From: Pyropia haitanensis
Lineage: Eukaryota > Rhodophyta > Bangiophyceae > Bangiales > Bangiaceae
DNA length: 64,000 nucleotides
NCBI GenBank assembly: GCA_008729055.1
Contig: SDUX01000002.1
Span: forward strand, 186,001 to 250,000
Reading direction: 5' to 3'
The position numbers and the translations under genes were made by a program. The stretch's first letter is position 1. Each line of letters starts with the position of its first letter. This document shows, piece by piece, positions 1 to 11,486 of the stretch. The notes below the pieces were generated by a model, which worked only from the letters and a program-made list of their open reading frames with translations, was not told the origin of the DNA and did no database searches.

Positions 1-303
1 GCCGCCGCCGGCGACACGCCCGCCACGCCGTGGACCGCCGCGAGGGCGGCCGCCACCGGCAGGGCGGGGTGGGGCGGCGGGGCGGGGAAGGCGAGCGCCG
101 CCGCCGCCGCGGCAGCGTCGCCAGACAGGGCGTGCCAGAGGGCGGTGTGGGCCGCCGCGGCGGCGCGGGACTGGAAGGTGCGCGCGTGGCGCCGCCGCCG
201 CGCCGCCGCCGCCGCGGCCGCCGCCGCCGCCGCGTCTGCCGCCGCCGCCGCCGCCGTCGCGGCGCCGCCGCCACGCGGTGCGCGCGGCGGCCGCGTCGTT
301 GGC

Positions 304-350
<47 letters not shown>

Positions 351-716
351 ACCAGCCGGCCGGACGGTGGTGGTGGTGGTGGTGGTGGCGGTGGTGGCGG
401 CGGCGAGCGCGGCGAGCAGCGCCCGCCGGTGGGGCAGGTGCGGCGCCATGTCCGCCTCGGGCGCCGCCGCCGCGGCGCGGCGGAACGCGGCGAGGCGGGC
501 GGCGGTGGCGGCGCGCGCCGCCCGCGGGCGGCGGGGGAGGCGTGGCAGCTGGGGGGGGGGGGGGGGTGCCGCCGAGGGGGGGGGGGGTGGGGGGGGGGGG
601 GGGGACGACCCCGCCCACCGGGTGGCGGCGGCGACGCCGCGCAAGGGGGGGGGGGGTGGGGGGGGGGGGGGGGGGGCGCCAACCGCGACGCGGCTGGCGG
701 CGCGGAGGAGGGCCAT
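1..716 (-). CDS. Partial protein gene, unrecognised; 5' part only, runs off the left edge
   Basis: A single minus-strand frame is open from an ATG at 714-716 to position 1, about 238 codons with no stop, crossing several G runs without losing frame. The start reads MALLRAASRVAVGA, like an organellar targeting peptide, and is followed by proline runs encoded by C tracts. Two stretches look protein-like rather than repeat noise: one around 499-400 containing ARLAAFRRAAAAAPEADM and HLPHRRALLAALAAA, and one around 180-20 containing RTFQSRAAAAHTALWHALSG. The Ala/Leu/Arg spacing suggests a helical-repeat protein, but I cannot name a family. Sense C-runs lie just upstream of the ATG, as in other genes here. 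It is in tandem with CESA upstream. Reality of the gene is fairly likely; its function is unknown. Confidence 0.5.
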
Positions 717-1289
717 GGGGAGAGGGGTAACAGGCAGAGGGAGAGGAACAGGGGGGGGAGACAGGGGGGGGGAAGGGGGGGGGGGGGGGGGTGGCGGGAG
801 GGTGGGTGGGGGGGGGGGTAGCGCGTCGCCTCACGCCACACGCCACGACGCTGGCGGTGGCCGCGGCGATCCGCCGGTCGCCGCGCCGCGGCGGCGACGC
901 GGTCGAGGAGGGCGGGGACGGGGGGAGTAGGGCGCCGCGCACCAGCGGCGACGGCGGCGGCGGTGGCGGCGGCAGCGGCAGGCGCGGCGCGGGATCAATG
1001 GGGGCCCGTCGACGCGCGGCGCGGCGTCGGCCGTGGCGCGCCGCCCCCCGCTCGGCGGCAGTGGCAAGGATAAAAATATATATATATATATATAGAGAAA
1101 TAGAATACAAAAAAAAAAAAAAAAGCCTACGAGAGACCCATTGTCCATGGGCGGCGCGGGCGCGTCCGCGCGGCGCGCGGGCGCCACGCCCGCCGCCGCC
1201 GACGCGCCGCCGCGGCCGGCGGCCGCCGCGGGCGACGGCACGGGCGGCACGGGCGGCGGCCGGCGGCGGCGCGCCGCCGGGCGGGCGCG
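717..1289. other. Spacer between CESA 3' end and the next minus-strand gene
   Basis: The part from 717 to about 820 is G-rich on the plus strand, so C-rich on the sense strand, and probably is the leader of the left-edge gene. The part nearer CESA holds an (AT)n tract at 1076-1094 and an A16 run at 1109-1124, giving a T-rich sequence on the CESA sense strand that fits a 3' untranslated or termination region. No further gene seen. Confidence 0.5.
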
Positions 1290-4116
1290 CTACGCCCGCG
1301 CCTCGAGCCCGCACCGCGCGTTGGCCCAGCCCGACAGGAAGACGACGCCGAGGATGGTCAGCGCCGCCGCGAGGACCGGCAGCGGGACGGGGAGCGGCTG
1401 GCCCTCCCGCTCCGCCTCGGGCCGCGCCGACAGGCGCTCGTTGAGGCTGACCCGCGCGACGGGCGCCATCATGTACGCGACGTAGCCGCCAAACGCGACC
1501 GCCCCAAAGTTTTCGTACGGCGAGCACGCCTCGTCGAGCACGATAAACGCGACCAGCCGCCACGCAATGCCGGCGAGCAGCGCCGCGACCGCCAGGATGT
1601 TGAACCACTCCATGCCGCTCCGCCGGCTGCTCGCGCCCGTGTTGGCCACCCACCCAAACTTGGAGCCACCGCTGAAGAGCGCGTCGTATACGCCCATCGT
1701 GTGGGCCCAGCAAAAGCTAAACCAGCACTGCTGCGAGCGAAGGATGTCCACCATCGGGACATCCCTGTGGGAGAGAGAGGGTGTAGAGTCCACAGACGGG
1801 GGGGGGAGGCGTGACATCCGTGCGGCCGACAGAGACAGAGAGAGAGAAGAGGATGAGGAGGCGGTCAGCATACAGCCGTGGGGAGCCCGCGCGACCAAGG
1901 CAAGAGCAGACATACGTCACCCCGCCGCGGCGGCGCCCGGCGACGACGCCGCCCCTACGATCACCACGCTTTGAAGACCGCGGCGGTCAAGCACAAGAGC
2001 CAAAAGCACGCGACAGACGGGCGGGCGCGACGGACGTACCAAAACGCGGAAAAGAAGGCCATGTAGCGAACGCAGTAGTACGTGACAAACGCGCCCGCCA
2101 GCGAGGCCGTGCTCACCGGCGAGATGGGCGCGTTGGCGGTGATCAGATAGTAGAGGGCGCAGAACAGGTAGCCAAACGCGCCCACCCCAAGGAGCGGGTA
2201 GAGGGTGCTGTCCAGCCAAAACATGGTCGACACAAACGCGTTGTTGGGCCGCCGCTGCGCGCGGCGGTAGGCGTAAAACTCGGCCAGCTCGGACGGCTTG
2301 CCCCGGCTAAGGAGCATCGCCTTGCGCTCCTTGGCGGCGCCCTTGAAGATGCGCAGGCCGTTCATGATGGCGCCCTTGGCCCAGCGCTTGCGCTGCAGCA
2401 GCGCCGCGGCAACAGTCGACGGGGCCTCCCCCCAGCAGAGGCTCTCGTCCGCGTACTTGCTGATGTAGCCCCGGCGGTGCACCTCGTTGGACGTCAGCGT
2501 GTCCTCCGTCACCGAGCCGTACACAAAGCCGCCAATCTCGTTGAGCACCTCCCGCCGCCAGCACGCGTTCGTGCCCACAAAGTCGCACATGCCAAAGCCG
2601 TCGCGCCCCGTGCAGATGCCATCATAAAAAATCGCATTCCGGTGCGCACAATAGTCGGGGTGGTCCCCGCTGACGTTGGCAAACCGCTGCGGGCAGCCGA
2701 CAAAGCCGACGTCCCGGTTGATCTGCCACGACCGGCACGCGCCGGTGCCCAGCTCGGGGTCGTCGCACTGGACGAGCTTGGACTGGAGGCTGTCGCTGCG
2801 CTGCTCCTCGAGCAGCAGCGGCAGCACGCGGAGGAGGTAGCTCTCCACCGGCTTCATGTCCGCGTCGAGGAAGAGCACAATCTTGCCGTCCGCGTTGGAG
2901 TTGTACAGCACGTTGTTGATGTTGCCCGCCTTGTTGTGCGCCTCGGCGGGCTTGACGCGCGCGACCAGCGACAGCCGCGGCAGCGCGCCGGGGGCGCTCG
3001 TGTCGGCGCCGTACGGCCCAAACTCAAACTGGTGAGCCTCGACCGCGCAGTCGTGGCGGGGCAGGTCGTCCCCGGCGCGGACGGTGTAGTGCTCGACGAG
3101 TCCCCGGTCATTCATCGTCTCCTCCACGATGGGGTCGTAGCCCGACTCTTCCACGCACATGTTGTACATGTCAACGCCCATGTCCGAACGTTCCAGGCTC
3201 TTGGACGTTGGGTAGTAGCCGTCATCCGCGACGATAATGTGCAGGAGCGCCGCCGGGTAGTCGAGCTTGAGCGCCGCACGGACGGTCTTGCGGAGCTCCT
3301 CCACGTCTTCCTTGTAGTGGCAGATGAGCACGTCGACCGTCGGCCAGTCGGCGACGGGGAGGGCGGGGCGGAGGGCGTCCAGGCTCCGCCACCGCCGCTT
3401 GATCGGCTTCCACATGCCAAAGAGGCTGATGAGCGCCGAGATGAAGGACAGGATCTCGCTCAGGACAAACACAATCCAGCAGACCGGGGCGAGGCGGTTG
3501 CCGCCGCGGACGCACAGCCAGTAAAAGTAGTAGGCGCCCGTCGGGATCATGGCGAGGTAGAAGAAGCGGAAGAGGAGCATGGACACAAGCGAGCTCGTGC
3601 TGTGGTGGCTGTACATGTCGAGCCCCGACACCTGCGACAGCACCCGGCGGGTGCGGGAGGCGCGGGGCTTGCCCCACCCGTCGTCCGCATCCCCGTCCTC
3701 GTCCCCGTCGCCTCCCCCGTGGCGCACATTGACCCGCACGCCCGCCTCGTTGACCACCGTCGGGCAGTCCGGGTTGTACTTGGCCTGCCCGTCGACGAGG
3801 AAGCTGTACGTCAGCCGCCCGAGCGGCACGGGCAGCGCGGCACGGAAGCAGCCGGGGCGGACCGTCTCCATCGGCACCGCCCCGACAAAGCCGTCCCAGC
3901 TGCCGCGCACGCACACGGTGCGGCCGCCGGCGGCCCACTCAAACATGTGCAGCGCCGTCGGCCGGAGGTCCGCCTCGGTGTCATCCGCGGGGCGCAGCCG
4001 CCGGCCGTGGCGGGCGGCCAGCCGGCTCGCCGTCGACGCGTCCCGGCTGGCCGCGCGGGAGCGGATGGAGCCGGGCGCGCCGCGGGGGCCCCCGTCGCCG
4101 CCGCGCCCGCCGCGGC

Positions 4117-4156
<40 letters not shown>

Positions 4157-4597
4157 GCCGCCGCGGCTGCGCGACAGGGAGCGCGAGTGGTACGAGCGGA
4201 GGGACGGGGCGCGGCTGTGGCCGCCGCTGCTGCCGCTTCCACTGCCGCTGCTGCCGCCACTGCTGCTGCCGCCGCCGACGCCGCCGCCGCCGCCGTCGCC
4301 GTCGCCGCCGTCGCCGACGCCGTCGCGGCCACCGCGGCGGCCACCGCGGTGGCCACCCAGCGGCGGCGCGGCGGCCGGCGCGTCCAAGCCGCCGCCGTCC
4401 ACCGACGGGACGGTCCGCAGGCGGCGCGCTTCCGACTCGGCCGCCGAGTCGAGCCGGCTCGGCGGGTAGAGCGACGCCGCCGCCGACGACGCGACCGACG
4501 CGGGCGGGAAGCCCGACGGGGAGGACGACGAGGAGGCGGCCGCGAAGAGGGCGCCGTCGGCAGAGTCGAGGCCGGGGGAAGAGGGCGACGCCGCCAT
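1290..4597 (-). CDS. CESA: Cellulose synthase catalytic subunit with N-terminal CBM48, red-algal type
   Basis: Membrane GT2 enzyme that polymerises UDP-glucose into beta-1,4-glucan at the plasma membrane. The start is taken at ATG 4597 (MAASPSSPG), giving 1035 residues. A Ser/Gly/Arg-rich disordered region of about 200 residues comes first, then a CBM48-like beta-sandwich near residues 213-290 (TVCVRGSWDGF, LTYSFLVDGQAKYNPD). Two N-terminal membrane helices follow near 330-395. The catalytic region carries VLICHYKED, IIVADDGYY, the DxD motif FLDADMKP, TEDTLTSNE and QRKRWAKG (about residues 420-740), and is followed by further membrane helices. One intron, 1765-1964, has donor GTGATC and acceptor CCCACAG and joins AVFKAW to DVPMVDIL in frame. 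Red algal CESAs are known to carry CBM48, which is a strong taxonomic marker. In-frame ORF upstream to 5503 lacks conserved sequence and is probably leader. Confidence 0.93.
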
Positions 4598-5079
4598 GGC
4601 GGCTACCGCCAGAGGGAGGGCGTGCACAGGCAGCAGGGCGGACGTGGGGAGCGAGGCACACGGTAAATGGGGGTAAGACACGGCGGCCGAGGCAAGCGCG
4701 AGCGGAAAAGTAGGACAGAGAAGGGAAGAGCGGAAGGCGGGAGGGTGGATGGCGCGTGGGACGTACCGACGGGTGGGACGGCGGCCATCGCAGGGGCCCC
4801 CCGCCGAGCCGGCCGCCGCCGCCGCCTCAAGTACCCGCCACCGCACCGCGGCGAGACACGGCCGGCCACCGCCCGTCCGCCGCCGCGGCGGGCAGCGAGC
4901 AGCCCGGCACGGCGGGGCGGCCAAGCGCGGCGGCCGACCCCCCGCGCGGCATGGCCACGAGGGGCGGGCGGGGGGGGGGGGGGTGGGGGGGGGGAAACCG
5001 CCCCCTCCCGGCCGCGGCACCCCCCAAAGCGGCCGCCGGCCGCCGGCACCCCCGCGGCAAGCGCTAGCCGCCGCCGCCG

Positions 5080-5130
<51 letters not shown>

Positions 5131-8006
5131 AGCGCGGCGCCGCCACCGCCCGCGCCACCGCGGCGGCGGCCACGCAAGCACGGTCTGGCGGCGGCGGCGG
5201 CGGCGAGACCTGGCGGCGGCGGTCCCCCCCCCCCCCCCCCCCCCACCCCCCCCCACCCCACCCGCCGGTGGGCGACGCCGGCCGTGCGGCCGGCCGTCGC
5301 CTATCCGCGCGGCGCCGATGCGGCGGCCGCCCGATGCGGCGCGGCGTGGCGCGGCCGCCGCGGCGGCGGCGGCGGCGGCGCGCCGCGGGACGGGGCCGCG
5401 CCCGCGACGCGGGTGGGACTGTCGGCCCCAGTGCCATGAGCACGGTCCCCACCGCGAGGACCGGCGGGGCAATCCCGGACGACGCCCGTTCTTGCTCCTC
5501 CACATTCGCGGATTACGGGCAGGTCATTAGGGTGGTAGGGGGCCAACGGCGGTTGCTGACGCCGGCGTGGGGGTTCCTGCGTCAAGGGTACCCTGGTACT
5601 TTCTCCCTGGGAAAGGTACGCAGGGAGAGATCGGTGGGGGGGGGGGGCGGATGCAGGCAGGCACCATCATCCTCTGGGCAGCCGCCACGGCACGTGATCT
5701 GAGGGGGGGGACAAACGCCCCGTTGTGGAAGGTGTCTGCTGGAGAGGAGCACGCAGCGCGACTGGAACGGGGCCCACCCCATCCAAGTGGGCCCCTTCCC
5801 GTACTCCACCTCCGCGAACCGTCGCCGTGACCTCCGCGGCAGAGTGGCACGCCACCGCCGCGGCGGTCGCCGTCGCCGCTGTCGCCGCCACCGCCGCCAC
5901 CGCCACCACCACCACCACCGCCGCCGCCGCCACCACCGCGCGGCACACTGCGTCGGCCTAGGCGTTGGCGCCGGTGCCGCCGGTGCCGCCGCCGCCGCCG
6001 CCGCCGCCACCACCCCTGCGTGCGTGGCGACGCGTCCGTCCGCCGCGCGTGGCGGCGGTGGTGGCGGCCGGGGCTTGCCGCGCGCGGCGGCCGCCGCGGG
6101 GCGGCGGGCGGCCGCCACGGGTGGGGCGGTCGGGACGGGTGCTGGGGGGGGGGGGTGGCAGGTGCGCCCCGCAGCGGGTGCGCGCGCGCATCGCGTCGCC
6201 GGCGAGTGCCGCGGCGGCGCGTGTCGGAGGGTGCAGGCGGCGCGCCGCGTCGGGGATGCGCGTAGGGGCGGAGGAAGTCGGGCGGCGGACGGGCAGACGA
6301 GGCGCTCAACCGCGGGGACCAGACCCGTCCCGCGGCCTTGCAGACGACACGTGCAGCGGGGGGGGGGCGCCGCCCACGTTGGTGCAAGCCGCCTGCTGAT
6401 TTGGACGCGCATGGCCAGACGCTGGCGGCCGCCCAGCATCGAAGCGGCCCGCCGCCCAACAGCGGTGGACGTTGCGCCGCGGCGGCGCCACCCCCCCTAC
6501 GCCACGCCACCCCCTCGGCTGCCCCCTCCCCTCCCGTCGCGTCGGCAGCGACAAGGTGCGCGCGACGACCCCCCCGTGGCAGCGGCGGCTCGCGCGCGGT
6601 CGCCGCGGCGGCGGCGGCCGCGGCCGGCGGGCGCGGCCCACCCACCAGCCGCCGCCATCCCCCCCCCGCCGCCGCCCCAAACGCGGTGCGCGTCACGCGC
6701 CGCTCCGCCGTCGCCAACCCGCATCCGCGTCGGCGGCGACACGGCCCGCCGCACCGGGCGCGAGTTGCTGCTGCTGGGTAGGCCGCGCCGCCGCCGCCGC
6801 CGCAGCCGCCGCCGCGGCCGATACGACAGCCGCCGAGACCGTCACCTCCACGAGCACCGCCACCGCCACCGCCACCACCGCTGTATCGTCGCCCACGCCG
6901 GTGACGGCGGGGGCGTGGCGGCTGTCGGAGGTGGCCGCGACAGTCGCCGACGCGGGGGACTCGGCGGTGGGCCTCCGTGTCCGTCACCGGTCCCCACACA
7001 TGCTGCGGGTTGGCCCAGGCGGCAGGGGCAGCCGCGGCCGCCGCCGAAACCACTCACCGGGGGCTACTGTGGCGGAAGGCTTGCCGCTGCCGCCACCGCC
7101 GCCGCCGCCACCGCTGCCGCCGCTTTGGCCACCGCCATCGCACTCCCGCCGCCGCCGTCACGCACAGCAAGCACCACCGACACGGCCGCCGCGTCGGGTG
7201 CGGGCGTTGCCTTGTGGATGCCCGCCCCTCACTGCAAGGTCTGCAGCTGGGATGGCGGCAGCGTCTGTTGCTCGACTACCGCGACCAATGCCGGCGCGCC
7301 GTCCCCCCTCTTTTGGGAGTGCGATGTCGACCAGGCGCCGCTCCAACCTTCCGCCGCTCCCCCGCTTCCAAATGCGGAAAAAAAGCACTACGCCGGGTCG
7401 CCGCCGCCCGCGCCTCACCGCCGTCCGCGCCCGACACCCGTCCGCAATGTGGTTACTCCCCCGCTCTCCAGTCGACGCCGCGGCTGCTGCATATGGCAGC
7501 GGGGCGCCTGTCGTCGGTCCGCCGTGTGCCAGAGCCGCCGTCCTGCTGCTCCATCCACTTGAATTGGGAGCGTGGCCGAGCGGAGCTGACGCTCGACGGC
7601 GGCAGCGGCGGCTGCGGCGGCGGTGGCGGCTGCGGCGGCGGCGGCGCAGCGGGTGTTCACGGTGGCGACGACGGGGAAGAGGGTGATGCGGCGTGCGCCG
7701 CCGCCGGCTCGTCGATGGTAGCGGCCGCGTCCACCGCGGACACTCGGCGGTCTGGGTGGGCACGCCACCGCTCGCGCGGCTGGGTGTCGCCTTGCTATCC
7801 GCCGCGGAGCGGTGACAGCTAGCCGCTGCGGGCGGCGGGAAGGTCGAGATGCGGGGGTTGGTGAGGACGATAGGGTGGGGTGCTGACGGCATGGAGTGGG
7901 GGGTGGCGACATCTCTCGGCCACGGCCGGGGCGGGGCGTGGTTGAGGGTAAGAGGTGGGAGCGGCGCGCGGCGTTCTCAATATTGAGCAACTGTCCAGGA
8001 AGAGCA
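4598..8006. other. Unassigned GC-rich spacer upstream of CESA
   Basis: 4598-5500 is the CESA leader and promoter side, with (GCC)n/(CGG)n repeats at 5070-5130 and plus-strand runs of G (4971-4995) and C (5223-5244). A GTACGT on the minus strand near 4768 could be the donor of a 5'UTR intron, but no acceptor is convincing. 5500-8006 has long ORFs on both strands made of Arg, Pro, Gly and Ala, with no conserved domain and no splice-consistent exon chain. I see no gene I can support here. Confidence 0.4.
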
Positions 8007-8314
8007 CGTTCAGACCAGCAGCCACTCGACATCCGAGGCACGTTGCACGTGACTTTCCACAGCCGACACACAAGGTACTGCAAGTGGCGCGGCACTGTCA
8101 CTGACATAGACAAAAAAAGAAAAAAAACAACAAGCAATACGTAGGGTTTTAAACGGACATGTTAACAGCGCTCGTCGTACTGACGCTCACCATACATGGC
8201 GATGCCACGCCAGTCACAAGGAATGTACAGTACAATCAATGAACAAACAGGCAAGACAAAAATAACAAAAAACAACGGAGCTCAACCAGCAATCAGACAC
8301 CCGTCGGCGGTCGC

Positions 8315-9550
8315 TTAGACCACCGACGCCAGCTGGCCACGCAGCTCCCCGCCACGGAACGCCTGCGAGTGGATGTCGCTGTACGCCATCCCCATCCGCA
8401 GCGCCTCGACGAGCGTCGAGTTGAGGCGGAACGTGTTGTGCGACAGCATAAAGTCGCCGGCGGTGTTTTCGTCCGACTTGTCGGCGACCAGCTCCTGGAA
8501 GCGGGGGCCCGCGCCGTCAGCCGGGCCGCGGTGCAGGTGGGTGCCCATCGCCAGGTCCACCGCCACCTCGGCCGACAACTTGGCAAACGAGCCCGTCACG
8601 GCCATCGTGTTGGGGTGGAAGTACTCGACCGACAAGCCGCCAGTCGCGTCCGAGCCAGACACTGGCGGGTTGACCGCCCCCGGCGTCAGGAGGGTGGTGT
8701 AGGCCGACGACGACGCCGCCGACAGCACCTGCCCGCGGAGCTCCCCGGTCGGCAGCTTGGCCGAGTGCACGTCCATGTACACGCCACGGCCCTTCATCAT
8801 GGCGAGGAACTCGGCCGTCGGCATGTACGTGTTCTTGTCCGCCGTGTAATACGCGGTCGTGTTGTTGTCGCTCAGCGTCGGCTGCAGCTCAAAGATCCGC
8901 TGCCCGTTGGTGCCCGTCAGCCCCACGTGGAAGTGGTTGCCATTGGCCAGGTTGAGCGCCAGCGGCGACGACAGCCCCTGCCACGAGCCCGTCACGACCA
9001 TCGCGCCGGTCGGCAGCAGCTCCACCACAATGCCCCCAAACGCGGTGCTCGTCGTCGGCGGGTTGGTAAACGCCGACGACAGCGACGCGGACATGGTCTT
9101 GGCGCCCGCCACCGCCGGCACCAGCTGGCCGCGCAGCTCCGAGCCGACGAGCAGGTAAAACTCGCGCGCCTCCAGCAGCGCCACCTGCCGCGCGCTCAGC
9201 TTCATCGTCGCTTTGCCCTCCCCCGACTTGTGGCCCGCCCCAAACTTGGTCGCGTACGTCACACTAAACTGCTCGTGGCCGTTGCGGCCCGCCCACGCGG
9301 CGTACAGGCCGACCGACTTGACGCCCGCGGCGAGGCCGCGGAAGTGAAACCGGATCGTCAGCATCCTGCTGTCGCTGTCGTACGCGCCCGTGACGGTGCC
9401 CGTGCCCGCCGCGTTGACGGGCGGGACCACCTGGTGGCCCGACAGGTAGCCAATGTAGTTGCCCGCGTGCGCCGCCGCTGCCGTCGACGCCGAGGCGGCA
9501 GCCATGGCCACAGCGGCCGTAGCCGCGGCGACCAGCTTGGCAAACGCCAT
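8315..9550 (-). CDS. Secreted triple-CHRD-domain protein, copy A
   Basis: Intronless gene for 411 residues. Residues 1-28 form a signal peptide (hydrophobic MAFAKLVAAATAAVAMA followed by an Ala-rich stretch ending in HA), so the protein is probably secreted or in the cell wall. Three CHRD (chordin) domains follow, near residues 30-145, 150-283 and 285-411. Each ends in the family signature: SELRGQ, GELRGQ, GELRGQ. CHRD domains are beta-rich modules found in extracellular proteins of many phyla, and their ligand here is unknown. The ATG lies about 165 bp downstream of a TATA box at 9715-9724. The 3' side has A/T-rich tracts. The gene is divergent from, and identical in protein sequence to, the copy at 12275-13510. 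Confidence 0.9.
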   Translation of the reverse strand: MAFAKLVAAATAAVAMAAASASTAAAAHAGNYIGYLSGHQVVPPVNAAGTGTVTGAYDSDSRMLTIRFHFRGLAAGVKSVGLYAAWAGRNGHEQFSVTYATKFGAGHKSGEGKATMKLSARQVALLEAREFYLLVGSELRGQLVPAVAGAKTMSASLSSAFTNPPTTSTAFGGIVVELLPTGAMVVTGSWQGLSSPLALNLANGNHFHVGLTGTNGQRIFELQPTLSDNNTTAYYTADKNTYMPTAEFLAMMKGRGVYMDVHSAKLPTGELRGQVLSAASSSAYTTLLTPGAVNPPVSGSDATGGLSVEYFHPNTMAVTGSFAKLSAEVAVDLAMGTHLHRGPADGAGPRFQELVADKSDENTAGDFMLSHNTFRLNSTLVEALRMGMAYSDIHSQAFRGGELRGQLASVV

Positions 9551-9714
9551 CTTGGCTGGTTGGCGAGGGTGGGAGCGGGCAGGGGGGGGTGCACCAGAGG
9601 TGGCACGGCCGACCGGGAGAGTAGGGCGACGAAGCGGGGACGAGGCGGTGGCTGTTGGCTGTCTTGCGGATGACGGGCGACGTGTGCCAGCGGCGACCGC
9701 AGCCGCCGCGGCCC

Positions 9715-9724
9715 TTTATATATA
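9715..9724 (-). promoter_or_regulatory. TATA box of CHRD copy A
   Basis: Reads TATATATAAA on the minus strand, 165 bp before the ATG at 9550. It is a mirror image of the box at 12101-12110 in the other arm. The placement implies a leader of roughly 130 nt. Confidence 0.75.
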
Positions 9725-10338
9725 CCCACGCCGCCGCCGTCCGGCATCCCATCGTGGACGCTGCCGAGGCAGGCGGCCCCCTCTCCGATGCAAAATTCGC
9801 CCTGAATCGCTCGTCCGCGCGCGTCCAGCCACCACGTACGGGATGGGATGGCTGGCGCCACCCGCCAAGCCGATGCCGCTCGCGACGCGTGCCTGGCACG
9901 GTTCCCGGTCCGGGAGGACCTCCTGGCACTGCCGCACGAGCGCGCGGCGGTGATCCTCAGATCGGGGACCCCAAAAGCCCTGGCGGGCCGGTCGACCCCC
10001 GCGGCACCGTGGGCTGTCTGTAATACTCTGCGCCCACAGGCCTGTACCTATCAGCTCTCACCGGGGTGGTGAGGCCATCCTACAGACTCTGGCACCCCCA
10101 GAGGGTGCAGCTTTGCATGAAACCGTGCGCCGGTTCCAAAAGCGGCTGACGCAGCGCGGGGGCGTCCTCCCTCCCACCGGTCGACGACGCTGCCGACCAC
10201 CGTTGGGCGTGGCGCGCGTGTCGACTGGACCCTTCCAGCTGTGCGGAGCGTCCCACACCACGGTTCCATACGCCCGTCCAGGTATGGTGGCCAAGGCAAT
10301 TACAGCATCGCGGCCAAGGTCTTGAGGAGCCTCGGTTG

Positions 10339-11486
10339 TTACCCACCCGGTCGTTGGATCTATCGGGCAGGTAGTGGGGCCACGCCAGTCCCATCTCCTA
10401 CCCGCAGGGCAGCACGATGGCCGCACGCGCGAACTTGCATCTCCCACATGCAAAAAGCCGAGTCCCAGTCGGGAACAGACGGTGCAGATGGGGCGCCTGC
10501 GTCGCGAGCGGTGGCACTGGCAGGACGTACGGGCGAGGGGATGTCAATGGCAGGTATCAACAAGCGCATGTACCTTGGCTAGTGTCTTGACTCTTGCTTG
10601 GACTCGCCACCTCTCAAACCCAAGTCTTCTGTTTTCAGTATGCATAGCCCTTATAGACCACTCCACTCCACGCCGGGTAACCGCGTGACCCTCCCCTGGA
10701 GACACGAACTTTCACATGAGGACACACTCGTGGCCGAGAAGCTATAGTAAGTCGTGTCACGTCAGGGTTCTAATGCCTCGTCGTCCGCCACGAGCAGTTG
10801 CGCCGCCGACGCGGGAGCGAGGGGCGAGGGGGGGCGCCACCCGCGGGAATGTCGCAGGGGGTGATACGCGGTTGCAATGGCGCTGGCGGTAGTCGCAGCG
10901 GTCGGGAGATGCGGCTATGTGTGGCAGGTCCACTTGGTTGGAACGCCCGAGTCTCAGCTTGCCCCTGCCCTTTCACGGCATCCTCACCATGAGTACCACT
11001 GTGCTGAACACCCCACCTCCGAGGTCATAGTCGCCGCCCCTCTACCTCCCCCCACACAGGCAGTGGGTGCTCAAGGCGGCCGCGCCGGCGCTGCGGCAGT
11101 CTAAGGGGTCCCAGACCAGGAACCACAGGTCAATCCGGAACTAGTTTGATCTGGGATACGCCTAAGGGGGTGACAGCCTGAACCTGTGAACCAAAGTCCA
11201 AACACACAAAAAGAACCCTGAGTATCGGAATAGTGAAAGCGGTATATCGATGCAGCGACCAAGGCCTGGAAAGGCGCATTTGTCGACCGCTTCTCATGAC
11301 ACCCATTGACAGTCTTTCGCGTCCTGCCATTGCCACGGGTGACAACACTGGCGTACCGTCCGTTCTCGTGACGGACTCCACTTGCAGCTGAAAGCCAGTA
11401 GAGTACGTGTGCCCTCGTTCTGAAACGGAAGGAGTGCCAACAAAGGTGCGGCCAAGATAACAGAAAGAAGATGACCTCGCGATAAG
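10339..11486. other. Centre of the inverted duplication, between the two divergent CHRD genes
   Basis: From about 10339 to 10580 and from 11486 back to about 11270 the two sides are still recognisably homologous when one is reverse-complemented (shared stretches such as GAACRGACGGTRC and GGCAGGACG), but with many substitutions and indels, in contrast to the near-perfect arms. The middle, about 10620-11230, is single-copy, of more balanced base composition, and has no gene I can identify. Confidence 0.6.

Larger units (their letters stand above)
8007..10338 (+). repeat. Left arm of a 2.3-kb inverted duplication
   Basis: Reverse-complement copy of 11487-13820. Positions pair with a constant sum of 21825 across the promoter and gene: start codons 9550/12275, stops 8315/13510, TATA boxes 9724/12101. 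The coding regions differ at one site that I found (8635 against 13190, a synonymous TTG/CTG leucine codon). The outer part, past the gene 3' end, shows several small indels in A/T tracts, and identity fades outside about 8007 and beyond 10338. No terminal repeat or transposase is visible. Confidence 0.93.

Noticed and set aside
1811..4666. 951-codon plus-strand ORF
   Set aside because: It is the antisense shadow of the CESA exon; the minus strand carries all cellulose synthase motifs and high GC at third positions keeps the opposite strand free of stops.
7566..7640. tRNA-like start (GGGAGCGTGGCCGAGCGG)
   Set aside because: Resembles the 5' part of a serine or leucine tRNA, but no T-arm GTTCGA sequence, no matching acceptor strand and no plausible anticodon loop follow.
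8369..9673. 434-codon ORF antisense to CHRD copy A, mirrored at 12152-13456
   Set aside because: Arg/His-rich shadow of the CHRD coding strand with no domain of its own.
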